Below, piece by piece: positions 5,991-15,156 of a stretch of 18,220 bases of DNA; within the stretch, counting starts at the first letter, position 1, and each line of letters starts with the position of its first letter. The stretch spans positions 1,578 to 19,797 of the forward strand of contig CAJOFW010000024.1 of NCBI GenBank assembly GCA_905234005.1. Reading direction: 5' to 3'. This stretch comes from an uncultured Oscillospiraceae bacterium (GTDB taxonomy: Bacteria; Bacillota; Clostridia; Oscillospirales; Oscillospiraceae). Made by a program: the position numbers and the translations under genes. A model generated the notes under the pieces. The model was not told where the DNA came from and ran no database searches. It worked only from the letters and a program-made list of their open reading frames with translations.

Positions 5991-8900
5991 TTACGTCCGG
6001 CGCTGCTCGGGGTGTCGGCGGTAATGCTCCTTTTTGCTCTGGTACATCGCGTTGTCGGCCAGGCGGAAGGCCGTCGTAAGCTCCACCGACCCATCGGACC
6101 AGAACGCGCCTATGGCAAAGCTGGGCTCGCTGTATTTCTCCGCGGCAGCACGGAATCGCTCCAGCTTCATGTCAAAGCTTTCCCTGGCGATCCCGGGAAT
6201 GAGTACGATGAATTCGTCGCCCCCGGTGCGGAAGATATCGGGGGCATAAAAGATCTTCTTCAGCATCTCCGCCGCCGCCACCAGCAGCCTGTCTCCGGCG
6301 TCGTGCCCTTTGGTGTCGTTCACGATTTTGAGCCCGTTGAGATCCAGATTGATGACGCCGAAGCTGCTGCCCGAGTCCATCCTTTCCATCCGGCGAAGCA
6401 GGGCCGCACGGTTTCTCAGGCCGGTCAGCGCGTCGGAGGTGCTCATTTCCTCCAGCCTGTCCATAAGCTGATGGTTGGAGATCTCAACGGCCAGATACAC
6501 GGTGAGGAGCTCCGCCAGCTCCTTGACCACTGAGGCCGTCCGGGTGTCGAAGTTTATGAAATCCACAAAGCCGAATATCTTCTTTTTCCGGCGCAGAGGC
6601 AGCAGCACAAGACTCTGCACGTTAAAGCTGCGCAGATTGCGGAGCCATTCCGGAGCCACCCTTCCGATATCTTCAAAATCCTGGGCCGTGGTCAGCAGCA
6701 GGGCGTTGCTGTCTCCGATGCATTTTTCCCAGTCCAGTATGAAATGATAGCTGAGAGCCCGGTTTTTCCGCTGAATCCCCATGGAGTTCCGGACTTCGCA
6801 GTAGATCTGGAAGGATCGGTTCTCGTGGTCGAGGAGGAAAATACGGCTGTTGTGCGCCCCGCAGATGTCCAGCGCCTCCTGCAGCACGTTGCGAACGCCC
6901 TCCTTGAAGTCGTCCGCAGACATCAGATAGAGGCTCGACCGGACGGCGAACTGCGTCACGTCCACCGAGACGGTGGCAAGACGCCGGGGTTCCACGGTTT
7001 CGGTCAGCTCGAAGGTGAACTGGCAATAGCCCAGCGCCTCGTTGTCGGACTTCAGCGGGATTACCATCTGGTCGATCCAGCCCAGGGGATGCTCCACATA
7101 CACATGCCCGCTCTCACCCAGAATGGCGGCGTGGTAGCAAAAATCCTCGAATTTCGGATTCCTCGGCATGTGGTCGTAATACAACATCCCGTCATAATAC
7201 ATGCCGTCTGCGGGGGTCAGGTTTTTGAACCCGCTGTTGGCGCACACGATGCGGACGGCCGGAACGTCCGTATTCTTCTCGACAGAGATCACCGCGCAGG
7301 GCCGATCTACGCTGTCCGCAAGGGCCTGAAACACCGTCTGCGCGTCGTCTCTCTCCGTCCCGTTTTGCGCGTTGTCGGCTCCGTCGGCCACAGGCTTGTC
7401 GGTCAGGCTCACGCCGGCGATCAGCCGCTCGCCCTCCGGCTCGCTGATGGAAACGATCTTCAGCAGCGCGTACCGCAGCATTCCGCCCAGCAGTATGCGG
7501 TATTGCAGCTGGAACGCACCGTTTTTCTCTATCCTTCGCAGGATGTTCTCCCTTGTCATGCAGGTCTCGTACAGGGGCAGATCCTCCGCAAACACCGTCT
7601 TCCGTCCGTCGATGATCGCCTGCCGGAAGAAATCCTCGCCCGTCTTGGCGAGACCCAGGGTCTCATACTCGGGGGAGGCGCTGAATTCAAAATACTGATT
7701 GGTGACGGGGTTCACCGTGTAGAGGATGAGATAGTCCCCGGAGAGCGCCATGAGCCTTGTATACACCGCCGTTTCCCGCTGGAACCGTTCGATCAGCTCC
7801 TGCTGCTTCATCTGGGCGTCGATGAGGCTGATGCCCAGGATAATATGACGCCCGTCCTGCATCCGCATGATCTTCATATTGACGTAGAGGGGCTCGCCGG
7901 TATCGATCAGACGGTAGGTGATGGTGAACATACCCTGTTCGTCCAGCTCGCGCAGGATGTTTTCCTTGGTGAAAAGATCCAGAAAACGCTCCCGATCCTC
8001 CTCATAAATGCGCGACATGGTGACATCCCGGGCTTCCTGGAAGAACCGCTCCCCGTGCCGCTCCATGGCCAGCTCCTCGTCGCCCGCAGAGGAGCTGTAC
8101 TCGATGAACCGATCCGTCTCCGTATCCACGTAATAGAGGTTGTAATAATCCGCCGCCAGAGCCCTCGCGATCTCCGCGTAGGTGGTGCCCTCGTCCTCCC
8201 CGGTGATGGAGAGCACGACGATTGCCACGGCGATCGTCCCGTCCACCGGGTTTATGCCGATCCGACGGGCAAAGGAGTGAACGACGGAGCCGTCGGGCAT
8301 CTTCTCGTCATAGAACGATCGCGTCCCCTGCTCGCAGCAGGTTTTTACCACATTGCGCATGAACGCGTCCCCATAGGGGGTGAAGTCAGACCCCTCATAG
8401 GACAGATCGAAGCCGAAGAATCGCTTGATGAAATCCCGATAGCTCTGATTGCTGCGCACAAAGCGGGTCGATTTCCCTCGAACCTCGATGATACCCATGG
8501 GAAGCATGTTGAAGAAGTGGTGGAAATCGCCAAGATTCTCCTGGGCGATGACGGCGTAGTCGTAGAGGTTCACCCGGCCAATGGCCTCGTAATAGCCGGA
8601 TTCCGCCGGGTTTTCGAAACCGATCCGGGTTCCGTTCCTGTACCGCTCCAGTATCTGAGCCGGGGGGATGGGCCGGCAGAAGTAATATCCCTGCAGCTTG
8701 GAGCATCCGATCTCCCGGAGGAACCGAACCTGGCTCTCCGTCTCCACACCCTCGCACAGGGTATCTATGCCCAGGGAGGTGGCCATTTTCATAAGCTCCG
8801 ACAGGATGATCCTGCCGCTTTCCCCCGCCTCCAGATCCTGCATGAACCGCATATCGAATTTGAGCAGGTCGAAGCGGATGCTCTGCAGCACGTCCAGAGA

Positions 8901-10346
8901 GGAATACCCGGTGCCGAAGTCGTCCATCCACACGGGGAAGCCCAGCTTTCGGAAGCGGATTACCTGCTCGCGAATGAACTCGAAGTCGCTGCCCAGGGTG
9001 CTTTCCGTGATCTCAATGGTGATCATCGCCCGGGGGATGCCGGCGGCGTCCACCCGTCGGCGAACCTCCTCGACGATGTCGCAGGCGCTGAAATCCATCC
9101 GGGACAGGTTCACCGAGTGGGGGACTACGGTGAGGCCCGCCTCCTCGATGAGCCTCAGATCCTCCAGCACCCGATCCAGCATGTAGAGATCCAGCCGGGT
9201 GATGAGGCCGGCCTCCTCCAGAAAGGGGATGAAGAGCGCGGGGGACAAAAAGCCCTTCACGGGATCGTTCCACCGGGCCAGCGCCTCCTCGTCACAGACC
9301 CGGCCGTTCGTCGCACGCACGATAGGCTGATAGTACACCTCGATCCAGCGCTCCTCCAGAGCGCGATCAAGGTTTTCGATGATATACTGCTTATCCCTGG
9401 CGTCCTTGCTGAGCTTCTCATGGTAATAGCTGTAGGCGGAGGCATAGGTGCCCTGGAGGGAATCACAGGCGAGCTTTGCCCGGTCGCAGGCCGTGGCGGC
9501 GGGCACATCCCCCATCCGGGTGGAGTATATGCCCACGCGCACCGGAAGGGAATTGCCTCCGTTCAATTCCCGGCATTCCCGGAAAAACGGCCCCATAAGC
9601 TCATCAAGCCCGGTCTCCGGGGCATAGACGAGGAACTGATCCGCGGAGGCGCGGCAGCAGCGCTCGCTGCCGAAGATATGCACCAGCAGCACCGCAAAGG
9701 ATCGGAGCAGCTTGTCCCCCTCGGTAAAGCCGTGCCTGTCATTGAAGAATTTCATGCCGACGAGGTTGATGTACAGCATCGCGGCATGGCTGCCTCCCGC
9801 CAGAATCTCCGCCTTGCCGGCCTCGGCAAAGTCGAAAAAGCAGGTCATGTTGGGCAGGCCGGTGAGATGGTCGTAGAGGCTGGATCGGAGAAGACTCTCC
9901 ACGCGGAGAGCGTCGCTGAGCTGACGCCCCTGTTTCACAGCCTCCGGCTCTCCGTTTTCGTCCGTGCTGCCCTCGTCCGTGTACCACAGATGGATGAGGC
10001 GCGCACCGTCCTCCATATCCATGTGCCGGCCGCAGGCATGGACGACCCGGTAGGCTTTCCCGCCGGTACGGGCGCGGGTGATGATATCGTAGACCTCCGC
10101 CCCCGCCTCAAAGCGTTCGGAGAGCTCCATGACCCGGGCGGCGTCGTCCGGGTGCACCACCAGCAGCATGTCGTATTCGAGCTCTCGATAGGCCTGGGCC
10201 CTGTCTTCATAGCCGAACAGCTCACAGAAGCCGTCGGTGAGGATGAGGGGGATCGCCCGTTTGTCGACGAGCTGGCAAATGGCAACGGGCGCCCGCATGC
10301 TTTCCAGCGTGGAGCGCTGGTCTTCTGTGAAACGATACAGTTCCAT
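5991..10346 (-). CDS. Cytoplasmic PAS/GGDEF/EAL/GAF cyclic di-GMP protein (gene D)
   Basis: The 1451-residue protein has no membrane helix or signal peptide. Domains in order are: PAS-like (about 1-125); GGDEF remnant (155-310) with SADQF at 234-238; EAL (320-570); three PAS-like segments (605-985); a further PAS-like segment (1005-1120); GAF (1135-1295); and GGDEF (1300-1445). The EAL domain keeps EAL at 354-356, VNLS at 412-415, EITES at 445-449, DDFG at 475-478, K496, EGVE at 532-535 and QGYYF at 552, so phosphodiesterase activity is expected. The last domain keeps LDLNGLKIVND and GGDEF (1375-1379), so cyclase activity is expected, and lacks the RxxD inhibitory site. The two opposite activities sit on either side of the sensory domains. 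The start has AGGAGG seven bases upstream. A 163-base gap separates it from gene C. Confidence 0.9.
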   Translation of the reverse strand: MELYRFTEDQRSTLESMRAPVAICQLVDKRAIPLILTDGFCELFGYEDRAQAYRELEYDMLLVVHPDDAARVMELSERFEAGAEVYDIITRARTGGKAYRVVHACGRHMDMEDGARLIHLWYTDEGSTDENGEPEAVKQGRQLSDALRVESLLRSSLYDHLTGLPNMTCFFDFAEAGKAEILAGGSHAAMLYINLVGMKFFNDRHGFTEGDKLLRSFAVLLVHIFGSERCCRASADQFLVYAPETGLDELMGPFFRECRELNGGNSLPVRVGIYSTRMGDVPAATACDRAKLACDSLQGTYASAYSYYHEKLSKDARDKQYIIENLDRALEERWIEVYYQPIVRATNGRVCDEEALARWNDPVKGFLSPALFIPFLEEAGLITRLDLYMLDRVLEDLRLIEEAGLTVVPHSVNLSRMDFSACDIVEEVRRRVDAAGIPRAMITIEITESTLGSDFEFIREQVIRFRKLGFPVWMDDFGTGYSSLDVLQSIRFDLLKFDMRFMQDLEAGESGRIILSELMKMATSLGIDTLCEGVETESQVRFLREIGCSKLQGYYFCRPIPPAQILERYRNGTRIGFENPAESGYYEAIGRVNLYDYAVIAQENLGDFHHFFNMLPMGIIEVRGKSTRFVRSNQSYRDFIKRFFGFDLSYEGSDFTPYGDAFMRNVVKTCCEQGTRSFYDEKMPDGSVVHSFARRIGINPVDGTIAVAIVVLSITGEDEGTTYAEIARALAADYYNLYYVDTETDRFIEYSSSAGDEELAMERHGERFFQEARDVTMSRIYEEDRERFLDLFTKENILRELDEQGMFTITYRLIDTGEPLYVNMKIMRMQDGRHIILGISLIDAQMKQQELIERFQRETAVYTRLMALSGDYLILYTVNPVTNQYFEFSASPEYETLGLAKTGEDFFRQAIIDGRKTVFAEDLPLYETCMTRENILRRIEKNGAFQLQYRILLGGMLRYALLKIVSISEPEGERLIAGVSLTDKPVADGADNAQNGTERDDAQTVFQALADSVDRPCAVISVEKNTDVPAVRIVCANSGFKNLTPADGMYYDGMLYYDHMPRNPKFEDFCYHAAILGESGHVYVEHPLGWIDQMVIPLKSDNEALGYCQFTFELTETVEPRRLATVSVDVTQFAVRSSLYLMSADDFKEGVRNVLQEALDICGAHNSRIFLLDHENRSFQIYCEVRNSMGIQRKNRALSYHFILDWEKCIGDSNALLLTTAQDFEDIGRVAPEWLRNLRSFNVQSLVLLPLRRKKKIFGFVDFINFDTRTASVVKELAELLTVYLAVEISNHQLMDRLEEMSTSDALTGLRNRAALLRRMERMDSGSSFGVINLDLNGLKIVNDTKGHDAGDRLLVAAAEMLKKIFYAPDIFRTGGDEFIVLIPGIARESFDMKLERFRAAAEKYSEPSFAIGAFWSDGSVELTTAFRLADNAMYQSKKEHYRRHPEQRRT

Positions 10347-10414
10347 GGTCCATCCTCCTGCGCGTTGCAGATTTCCACCGTATCTTTACGTTTGCGGATC
10401 GCTGCGGACGGCCC

Positions 10415-10438
10415 CGCGGACGTCCTCTGTCGTCCGCG
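10415..10438. other. GC-rich hairpin in the leader of gene D
   Basis: CGCGGACG (10415-10422) and CGTCCGCG (10431-10438) form a perfect 8-base stem with an 8-base loop. It lies 70-90 bases upstream of the gene D start. No T tract follows, so it is not an obvious terminator, and nothing around it matches the conserved cores of known cyclic di-GMP riboswitches. No clear promoter for gene D was found in 10347-10461. Confidence 0.4.
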
Positions 10439-10461
10439 AAGGCGTCTCGCCGCGTCCGGTC

Positions 10462-10558
10462 ATACTTTTTCTTGAAAGAAAAAGTATCAAAAAGAACTTT
10501 GTATTCGCCTCAAAACGGCAGCATTTCCAAGGTTTTGCGCCCGGTAACGAAACAAAGC
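10462..10558 (+). repeat. 97-base dispersed repeat, copy 2
   Basis: This copy aligns without gaps to 1692-1788 (10 mismatches). Its opening inverted repeat is perfect: 12-base arms at 10462-10473 and 10476-10487. Bases 10510-10558 form the last part of gene C on the other strand, supplying its stop codon and final 15 residues. It may help end transcription of gene C, although the stem is nearly all A/T and no T run follows it on the minus strand. Confidence 0.85.
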
Positions 10559-13467
10559 AACAGTATCAAATACTTCGCTTCAAACTCCGCGGGGGGCAGG
10601 GGAGGGGAGAAATAGAACCCCTGCGCCAGGGTGCAGCCCAGCCGCTTCAGAAGCTGAAGCTGTGCCGCGGTCTCCACGCCCTCGGCAATGACGGGAATTC
10701 TCAGCCTTTCCGCAATCCCGAGGATCAGCTCCGCGAGCTGCAGAGCCTTTTCCTCGCGCTCGATGCCGGAGACGAGGGCGCGATCCATCTTCAATACATC
10801 GATGGGCATGGCGGAGAGCATATTCAGCGAGGAACAGCCGGAGCCGAAGTCGTCCATCTCGATCGCAAAGCCCTTTCTGCGCAGGCGCTCGATGACGTCA
10901 ATGATCTGCGCGCCGTTTTCGCTGCAGGCCGATTCCGTGATCTCCAGCCTCAGGTCGCCGTATGACAGCCCGTTTTCCTCCAGCAGCGCGTCCAGCACAT
11001 TCTCCAGCAGCGCGTCCAGCACGTCCACGCGGGAGAGGTTGACGGAGACCGGGACAGTGATCCCGCGGGCCTTTTTCCAGACTGCCGCCTGCCGGGCCGT
11101 CTCCGACCAGACATATTTGTCCACGACGCCGATCTCACCGCTGCGCTCCAGCAGGGGGATGAAATCGTCGGGCTGGATCATCCCCAGCTCGGGATGCCGC
11201 CAGCGTACCAGCGCCTCGGCGCCCTTCAGCCGGGGCGGCTCCGTCCGGATGTCGAGCTTCGGCTGGTAATGCACCTCAAACTCCCGGTTCTCCACCGCAC
11301 GGCGCAGATCGTTCAGCAGGCGGCGCTCAAAGGCGTCCCGCTCCCGCAGCGCCTCGTCGAACACCACCAGTTGCTCCTTGACGTTCCCCTGGGCCAGACC
11401 GCAGGCGGTGCGCGCCTGTTCGATCTGCCGCAGGGGCTCCGTATCCTCCTGCCAGGGCGCCACGCCCATGCGCAGCCGGATGCTGGTATTGGGGGAGAGG
11501 GTGTCCAAAACGCGCTGCAGGCGCTCCAGAAGCGGATGCCAGTCCTCCTCGTGGGGGCAGTACAGGGTGAAACGATCCGACTCCTCCCGGGTCGCGATGC
11601 CGCCGTTTTCCCGCAGAAAGGCCGTGATCTCAAGGCCCAGCACCTGGAGAGCCTGATCGCCGAAGCTCTGACCCTTCATGGCGTTCACGGCGTGGAACTG
11701 CTCGATGTTCAGCGCGATGGCGTCCATGGGCCTGTCCGGGGTCTCGCGGTGGAGCCTCTCGGCATATTCATGGAAATAGCCCCGGGTATACAACCCCGTC
11801 AGCTCGTCGGTCTCCGTGGCGGCGATAAGCTGCCGGTTCGCCCCGGCCTTTCGCTCCGTGCGGGCGCTGCGCAGCGCGAGCAGCAGATAACCGAGCGCGA
11901 TCCCCGCCAGGACTGCGATCACGACGCCGAGATTCTGCCGGAGCAGATCCCACGGGGTGAGCTTCGCATCCTCCGTGAAATAGAAGGACAGCGCTGAGTT
12001 CACCGTGGCCGCGGGAACCAGACAGGTGATCTTGCTCAGGATGGAATACAGGGTGATATCCGCCCGGTTTACCGCAAAGCAGTAGTCCATCTCCACGCCG
12101 GTGGACATGGTGACCAGATCGTATTTCCGGCACAGATCCGCGATGTTGTTAAAGCGGTAGCTGCTGATCAGAAGGCAGTCCGCCTGTCCGTCGGCAATGG
12201 CCCGCAGACAGGTCGGCGTATCCTCGTAATATATTGTGCGCCAGTCGGGGAAGTGGTCGAGCAGGAACATATCATAGTTGGGGTTGCCCGCGTTGACCGC
12301 CACCGCAATCCGCTGTTTCTCGAAAAAAACCTCCCGGTCCGACTCACGGATCACGGCGGACATATCCGTGCGCATCAGGGCCGGCGTGATGAAGAAGCCC
12401 TCCACCTCGCCGTCGTAATCCGTGAGGTTCGCGGGGAAGACACAGTCCACCTCTCCGGCCTTCATCGCCTCCATGGCGGCCGCGGCGGTGGGGAAGGCGA
12501 CGGGCTGAAAGTCCAGGTGCGCGTTCTCCAGGCAGTCCGAGGCGACCCGAAGATACTCCTTCAGAGCGCCGGTGAGCTCGCCCGTCCCGGGATCACTGGC
12601 GCAGAAGGCCATATAGTTGTCCTGATATCCGACCCGGATGGCGCCGTGATCGGCCAGCCAGGCCGTCTCCTCGGCGCTGAGGAAGAGATTCACACCGGAG
12701 GCCTTTATGTACCTCTCGTTCAGCTGCTGATTGAAGTTCGGATTCTCCTCCCGAATACGGCTCATGGCGGTATTCAGCTCCGGCAGCAGATCGGAGGCGC
12801 TGCGGCTGACCGCAAAGTAGTATTCGGAGGAGCCGATCTTGCAGACTGGCACGGCGTCATCGATATCCAGATAGGCGTCCAGCGCGATGTACATGTCGAT
12901 CACGCCCCGGCGCAGCATACCAAGGGCGTCCGACAGGGACTCCGTCATCTCCACCAGCTCCGCCTGCACGCCGTTCGCCTCTGCCCATGTGCGGAAGAAA
13001 TCCGTCTGCACGCTGCCCTTGTCCACGCCCACCCTTTTCCCGTTGAAGGTGGCGTAGTCCTCCGGGGAGATCTCCCGGTTCTCCGGCGCGATAAACAGAT
13101 AGTAATCCTCCTCGCCCATGGGAAGGCTGGAAAACAGCATGCTCTCCGTGCGCTCTTCGGTATAGGATACATCGCTCAGAAGGTCGATCCTTCCGTCCAT
13201 GAGCATCTCAAGAAGCTCCGGCCAGCTCCCCATCACATACTCGTAGGTCCAGCCGGTATACGCGGCGATCTTCTGCTGATATTCATAGGCGTAGCCGGAA
13301 CGCCGGCCCGTCTCGTCGGTCTGGTTGAAGGGGGACTCGTACCAGCCGACCCGGACGACCCTGTTCTGGGCGCGGGCGGCCGTCGGCAGCAGAAGGAGCG
13401 CCGTAAGCATTGCGCACAGCAGCAGCGCTGCAGCCCGCCGGATAGAGACGTTGTCTGTTGAACTCAT
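10510..13467 (-). CDS. Solute-binding-domain EAL phosphodiesterase (gene C)
   Basis: The 985-residue membrane protein begins with a signal sequence (about 1-34, AARAQ). Two family-3 solute-binding domains follow (about 37-255 and 275-498; VRVGWYES opens the first and IRVGYQDN the second), then one membrane helix (about 511-532), a GGDEF remnant (545-705, ESDRF at 629-633) and an EAL domain (715-965). EAL at 751, VNLS, EITES, DDFG at 872, K893, EGVE at 930 and QGFYF are all kept, so cyclic di-GMP hydrolysis is expected. Family-3 domains usually bind amino acids. ATG at 13467 is chosen for GGGAGG four bases upstream; a start at 13548 lacks such support. It begins one base after the stop of gene B. 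Its tail, CFVTGRKTLEMLPF, is repeat-encoded and has no counterpart in paralogue A. Confidence 0.92.
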   Translation of the reverse strand: MSSTDNVSIRRAAALLLCAMLTALLLLPTAARAQNRVVRVGWYESPFNQTDETGRRSGYAYEYQQKIAAYTGWTYEYVMGSWPELLEMLMDGRIDLLSDVSYTEERTESMLFSSLPMGEEDYYLFIAPENREISPEDYATFNGKRVGVDKGSVQTDFFRTWAEANGVQAELVEMTESLSDALGMLRRGVIDMYIALDAYLDIDDAVPVCKIGSSEYYFAVSRSASDLLPELNTAMSRIREENPNFNQQLNERYIKASGVNLFLSAEETAWLADHGAIRVGYQDNYMAFCASDPGTGELTGALKEYLRVASDCLENAHLDFQPVAFPTAAAAMEAMKAGEVDCVFPANLTDYDGEVEGFFITPALMRTDMSAVIRESDREVFFEKQRIAVAVNAGNPNYDMFLLDHFPDWRTIYYEDTPTCLRAIADGQADCLLISSYRFNNIADLCRKYDLVTMSTGVEMDYCFAVNRADITLYSILSKITCLVPAATVNSALSFYFTEDAKLTPWDLLRQNLGVVIAVLAGIALGYLLLALRSARTERKAGANRQLIAATETDELTGLYTRGYFHEYAERLHRETPDRPMDAIALNIEQFHAVNAMKGQSFGDQALQVLGLEITAFLRENGGIATREESDRFTLYCPHEEDWHPLLERLQRVLDTLSPNTSIRLRMGVAPWQEDTEPLRQIEQARTACGLAQGNVKEQLVVFDEALRERDAFERRLLNDLRRAVENREFEVHYQPKLDIRTEPPRLKGAEALVRWRHPELGMIQPDDFIPLLERSGEIGVVDKYVWSETARQAAVWKKARGITVPVSVNLSRVDVLDALLENVLDALLEENGLSYGDLRLEITESACSENGAQIIDVIERLRRKGFAIEMDDFGSGCSSLNMLSAMPIDVLKMDRALVSGIEREEKALQLAELILGIAERLRIPVIAEGVETAAQLQLLKRLGCTLAQGFYFSPPLPPAEFEAKYLILLLCFVTGRKTLEMLPF
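10978..11025 (-). repeat. 24-base direct repeat inside the EAL domain of gene C
   Basis: Bases 10978-11001 and 11002-11025 are adjacent copies differing only near their last three positions, and together encode LDALLENVLDALLEE. The paralogue A has the same total length here, so this is not a simple inserted duplication; it may reflect gene conversion or slippage with compensating loss. Confidence 0.8.
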
Positions 13468-13468
13468 T

Positions 13469-15115
13469 TCAGCCTCCCGATATGGATAACGGCGTCCGGC
13501 CCGCTTTTTTCCTCTCGCGCTTGTTCTCGTACATGGCCATGTCCGCACGGCGCATCACATCGTTCACGGCGCGGTCGTGGGCGGGATCGTACACCGCGAT
13601 GCCCAGGGTGACCCGCACCTGCTCCCATTCGTTCTCCGCGGCGGCGCACTTCTCTTCCGAGGCGATCTCAAACTCGTGAATCAGCCGGTCCCGGTTCCGG
13701 TAATCCTCGTTCTGCAGAACCACGGCGAACTCGTCCCCGCCGATACGGAACACGGGGCTGTGCTGGAACACCAGGCAGATCAGGCGGCTGGCCGTCTTGA
13801 GATAGATATCGCCCTTGTCGTGCCCGAATCTGTCGTTGATGAGCTTCAGGTTGTCGCAGTCAAAGACGCCGATGGCGAACGCCGTCTGCCTGCCGGCGGA
13901 ATCCACGCGGGTCTGCAGCTCCTCCAGATAGGCGGAATAGGCGCCCTTGTTCCGGACCGAGGTCAGCGCGTCCACATAGGCCCGCTTGCTCAGGTCGGTG
14001 ATGTTGGTCTTCATGTGCCCGGCAAGCCGCTGGAAGGTGCTCGTCAGCCGACCGACCTCGTCGTCCCCGCTATAGCTCAGGGTGAGATCGTAGCTGCCCT
14101 GATCCAGCCTGTCCGCCGCCTCGGTCAGCTCCTCCAGCGGCCCTGTGATGCGTCTCATATAGAGCATGACGAAAACGCCGGACGCCGCCAGCACCGCGGC
14201 GGCGATGATCACCACGGTCCAGATCAGAACCCGCCAGTCGCCCTCCGCCTCACTGTCGGGCACCGTGACGTTCAGGCGCATCCCATTGCTCAGGGGCAGC
14301 CACGCCGATGTTTTTCTCACGCCCTCAAAGGTGTATTCCAGAAATGTGCTTTCCCCCACCGCGCCGTCGGGGATCTCGGGCATGGTCTCTTCGGTGAGCC
14401 GGGTGACGTCGATCCGGGGGTGGTAAAACAGCTTCCCCTCCGCGTCGCTCACATACGCGTAGCCGTTGCTGAACAGCCGGATGCTGTCCACCTGCTCGGC
14501 CATGGTGGAATAGTCCACCTCGATCCCCACGACGCCCACAAACTGGCCCCGCCAATAGATCGGAACGTTGTAGGATATCACGCGCACATCCAGATTGTCC
14601 GTGATATAGGGCGGCAGCCAGACGGCCTCGCCCCGGAATTTGGGAACGGTGAACCACACGAGGCCGGAGGTGTCCTCCGTGTCATAGAGGGTGATGTCCG
14701 TCACCTCATGCTCCGCAAAGCCCTCGCCGTCCAGATCGGTGTACCAGAAGCCCTTCACCGTATCGGATACCGCCGGGTCGATGCGGTAATAGTAGGTCAG
14801 TACCCCGTTTGTTCGCGACGCCATGATGTCGAAATACTCTCTTACGCGCTCCACATGGCGGGCAAGCCTGACGTCCTCCGTCCCATCCAGATCCGCCTCC
14901 GCAAAGGACGCCACGTTCCGGACGGACTTCTGCACACTGGTGAAATAGTAGTCGAGATTCCTCTCTCCCGATTCGCACAGCAGCAGCAGGAGCTGATCGG
15001 TTTTGCGGTGCTCGGTTTTCCGGATCAGGAACACACTGCTGACAGAAACGATCATAAGGGAGGCGAGGATCACGCATACCGTCATCACCGTTATTCTGGT
15101 TCGTAATGAGTGCAT
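13469..15115 (-). CDS. dCACHE-HAMP-GGDEF membrane diguanylate cyclase (gene B)
   Basis: The 548-residue protein has an N-terminal membrane helix (about 9-32), a roughly 260-residue outer sensor with a double-CACHE look (YRID, GFWYTDL and VVGIEVDYS segments), a second helix (298-320), a HAMP linker (320-375) and a GGDEF domain (380-540). The catalytic GGDEF lies at 459-463, and FDCDNLKLINDRFGHDKGD carries the metal and substrate residues, so it should make cyclic di-GMP from two GTP. There is no RxxD inhibitory site. ATG at 15115 has AAAGGAG eight bases upstream and is preferred to a GTG at 15121, which lies only two bases from that site. It lies 41 bases after gene A and one base before gene C, so the three are probably one operon. 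CACHE ligands are often amino acids, but none can be named here. Confidence 0.92.
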   Translation of the reverse strand: MHSLRTRITVMTVCVILASLMIVSVSSVFLIRKTEHRKTDQLLLLLCESGERNLDYYFTSVQKSVRNVASFAEADLDGTEDVRLARHVERVREYFDIMASRTNGVLTYYYRIDPAVSDTVKGFWYTDLDGEGFAEHEVTDITLYDTEDTSGLVWFTVPKFRGEAVWLPPYITDNLDVRVISYNVPIYWRGQFVGVVGIEVDYSTMAEQVDSIRLFSNGYAYVSDAEGKLFYHPRIDVTRLTEETMPEIPDGAVGESTFLEYTFEGVRKTSAWLPLSNGMRLNVTVPDSEAEGDWRVLIWTVVIIAAAVLAASGVFVMLYMRRITGPLEELTEAADRLDQGSYDLTLSYSGDDEVGRLTSTFQRLAGHMKTNITDLSKRAYVDALTSVRNKGAYSAYLEELQTRVDSAGRQTAFAIGVFDCDNLKLINDRFGHDKGDIYLKTASRLICLVFQHSPVFRIGGDEFAVVLQNEDYRNRDRLIHEFEIASEEKCAAAENEWEQVRVTLGIAVYDPAHDRAVNDVMRRADMAMYENKRERKKAGRTPLSISGG

Positions 15116-15156
15116 GGGCACATCTCCTTTCTGGAATTGCTGCCGTACCGGCGGGA

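Noticed and set aside
5702..6079. A 125-codon open frame after the peptidase gene
   Set aside because: It runs through the strong terminator at 5851-5890 and overlaps the end of gene D. It has no ribosome binding site and a low-complexity, Arg-rich translation.
6744..10475. A 1243-codon open frame on the plus strand opposite gene D
   Set aside because: It is antisense to a gene with clear domains and catalytic motifs. Its translation shows no family and a composition expected from the reverse strand of a GC-rich gene. The same holds for 1870-3609, 12253-13461, 13577-15106 and 15106-17109.
13467..13548. A start for gene C at 13548, 27 codons upstream
   Set aside because: It would overlap gene B by about 80 bases, adds an Arg-rich stretch before the signal sequence, and lacks a ribosome binding site like the GGGAGG before 13467.
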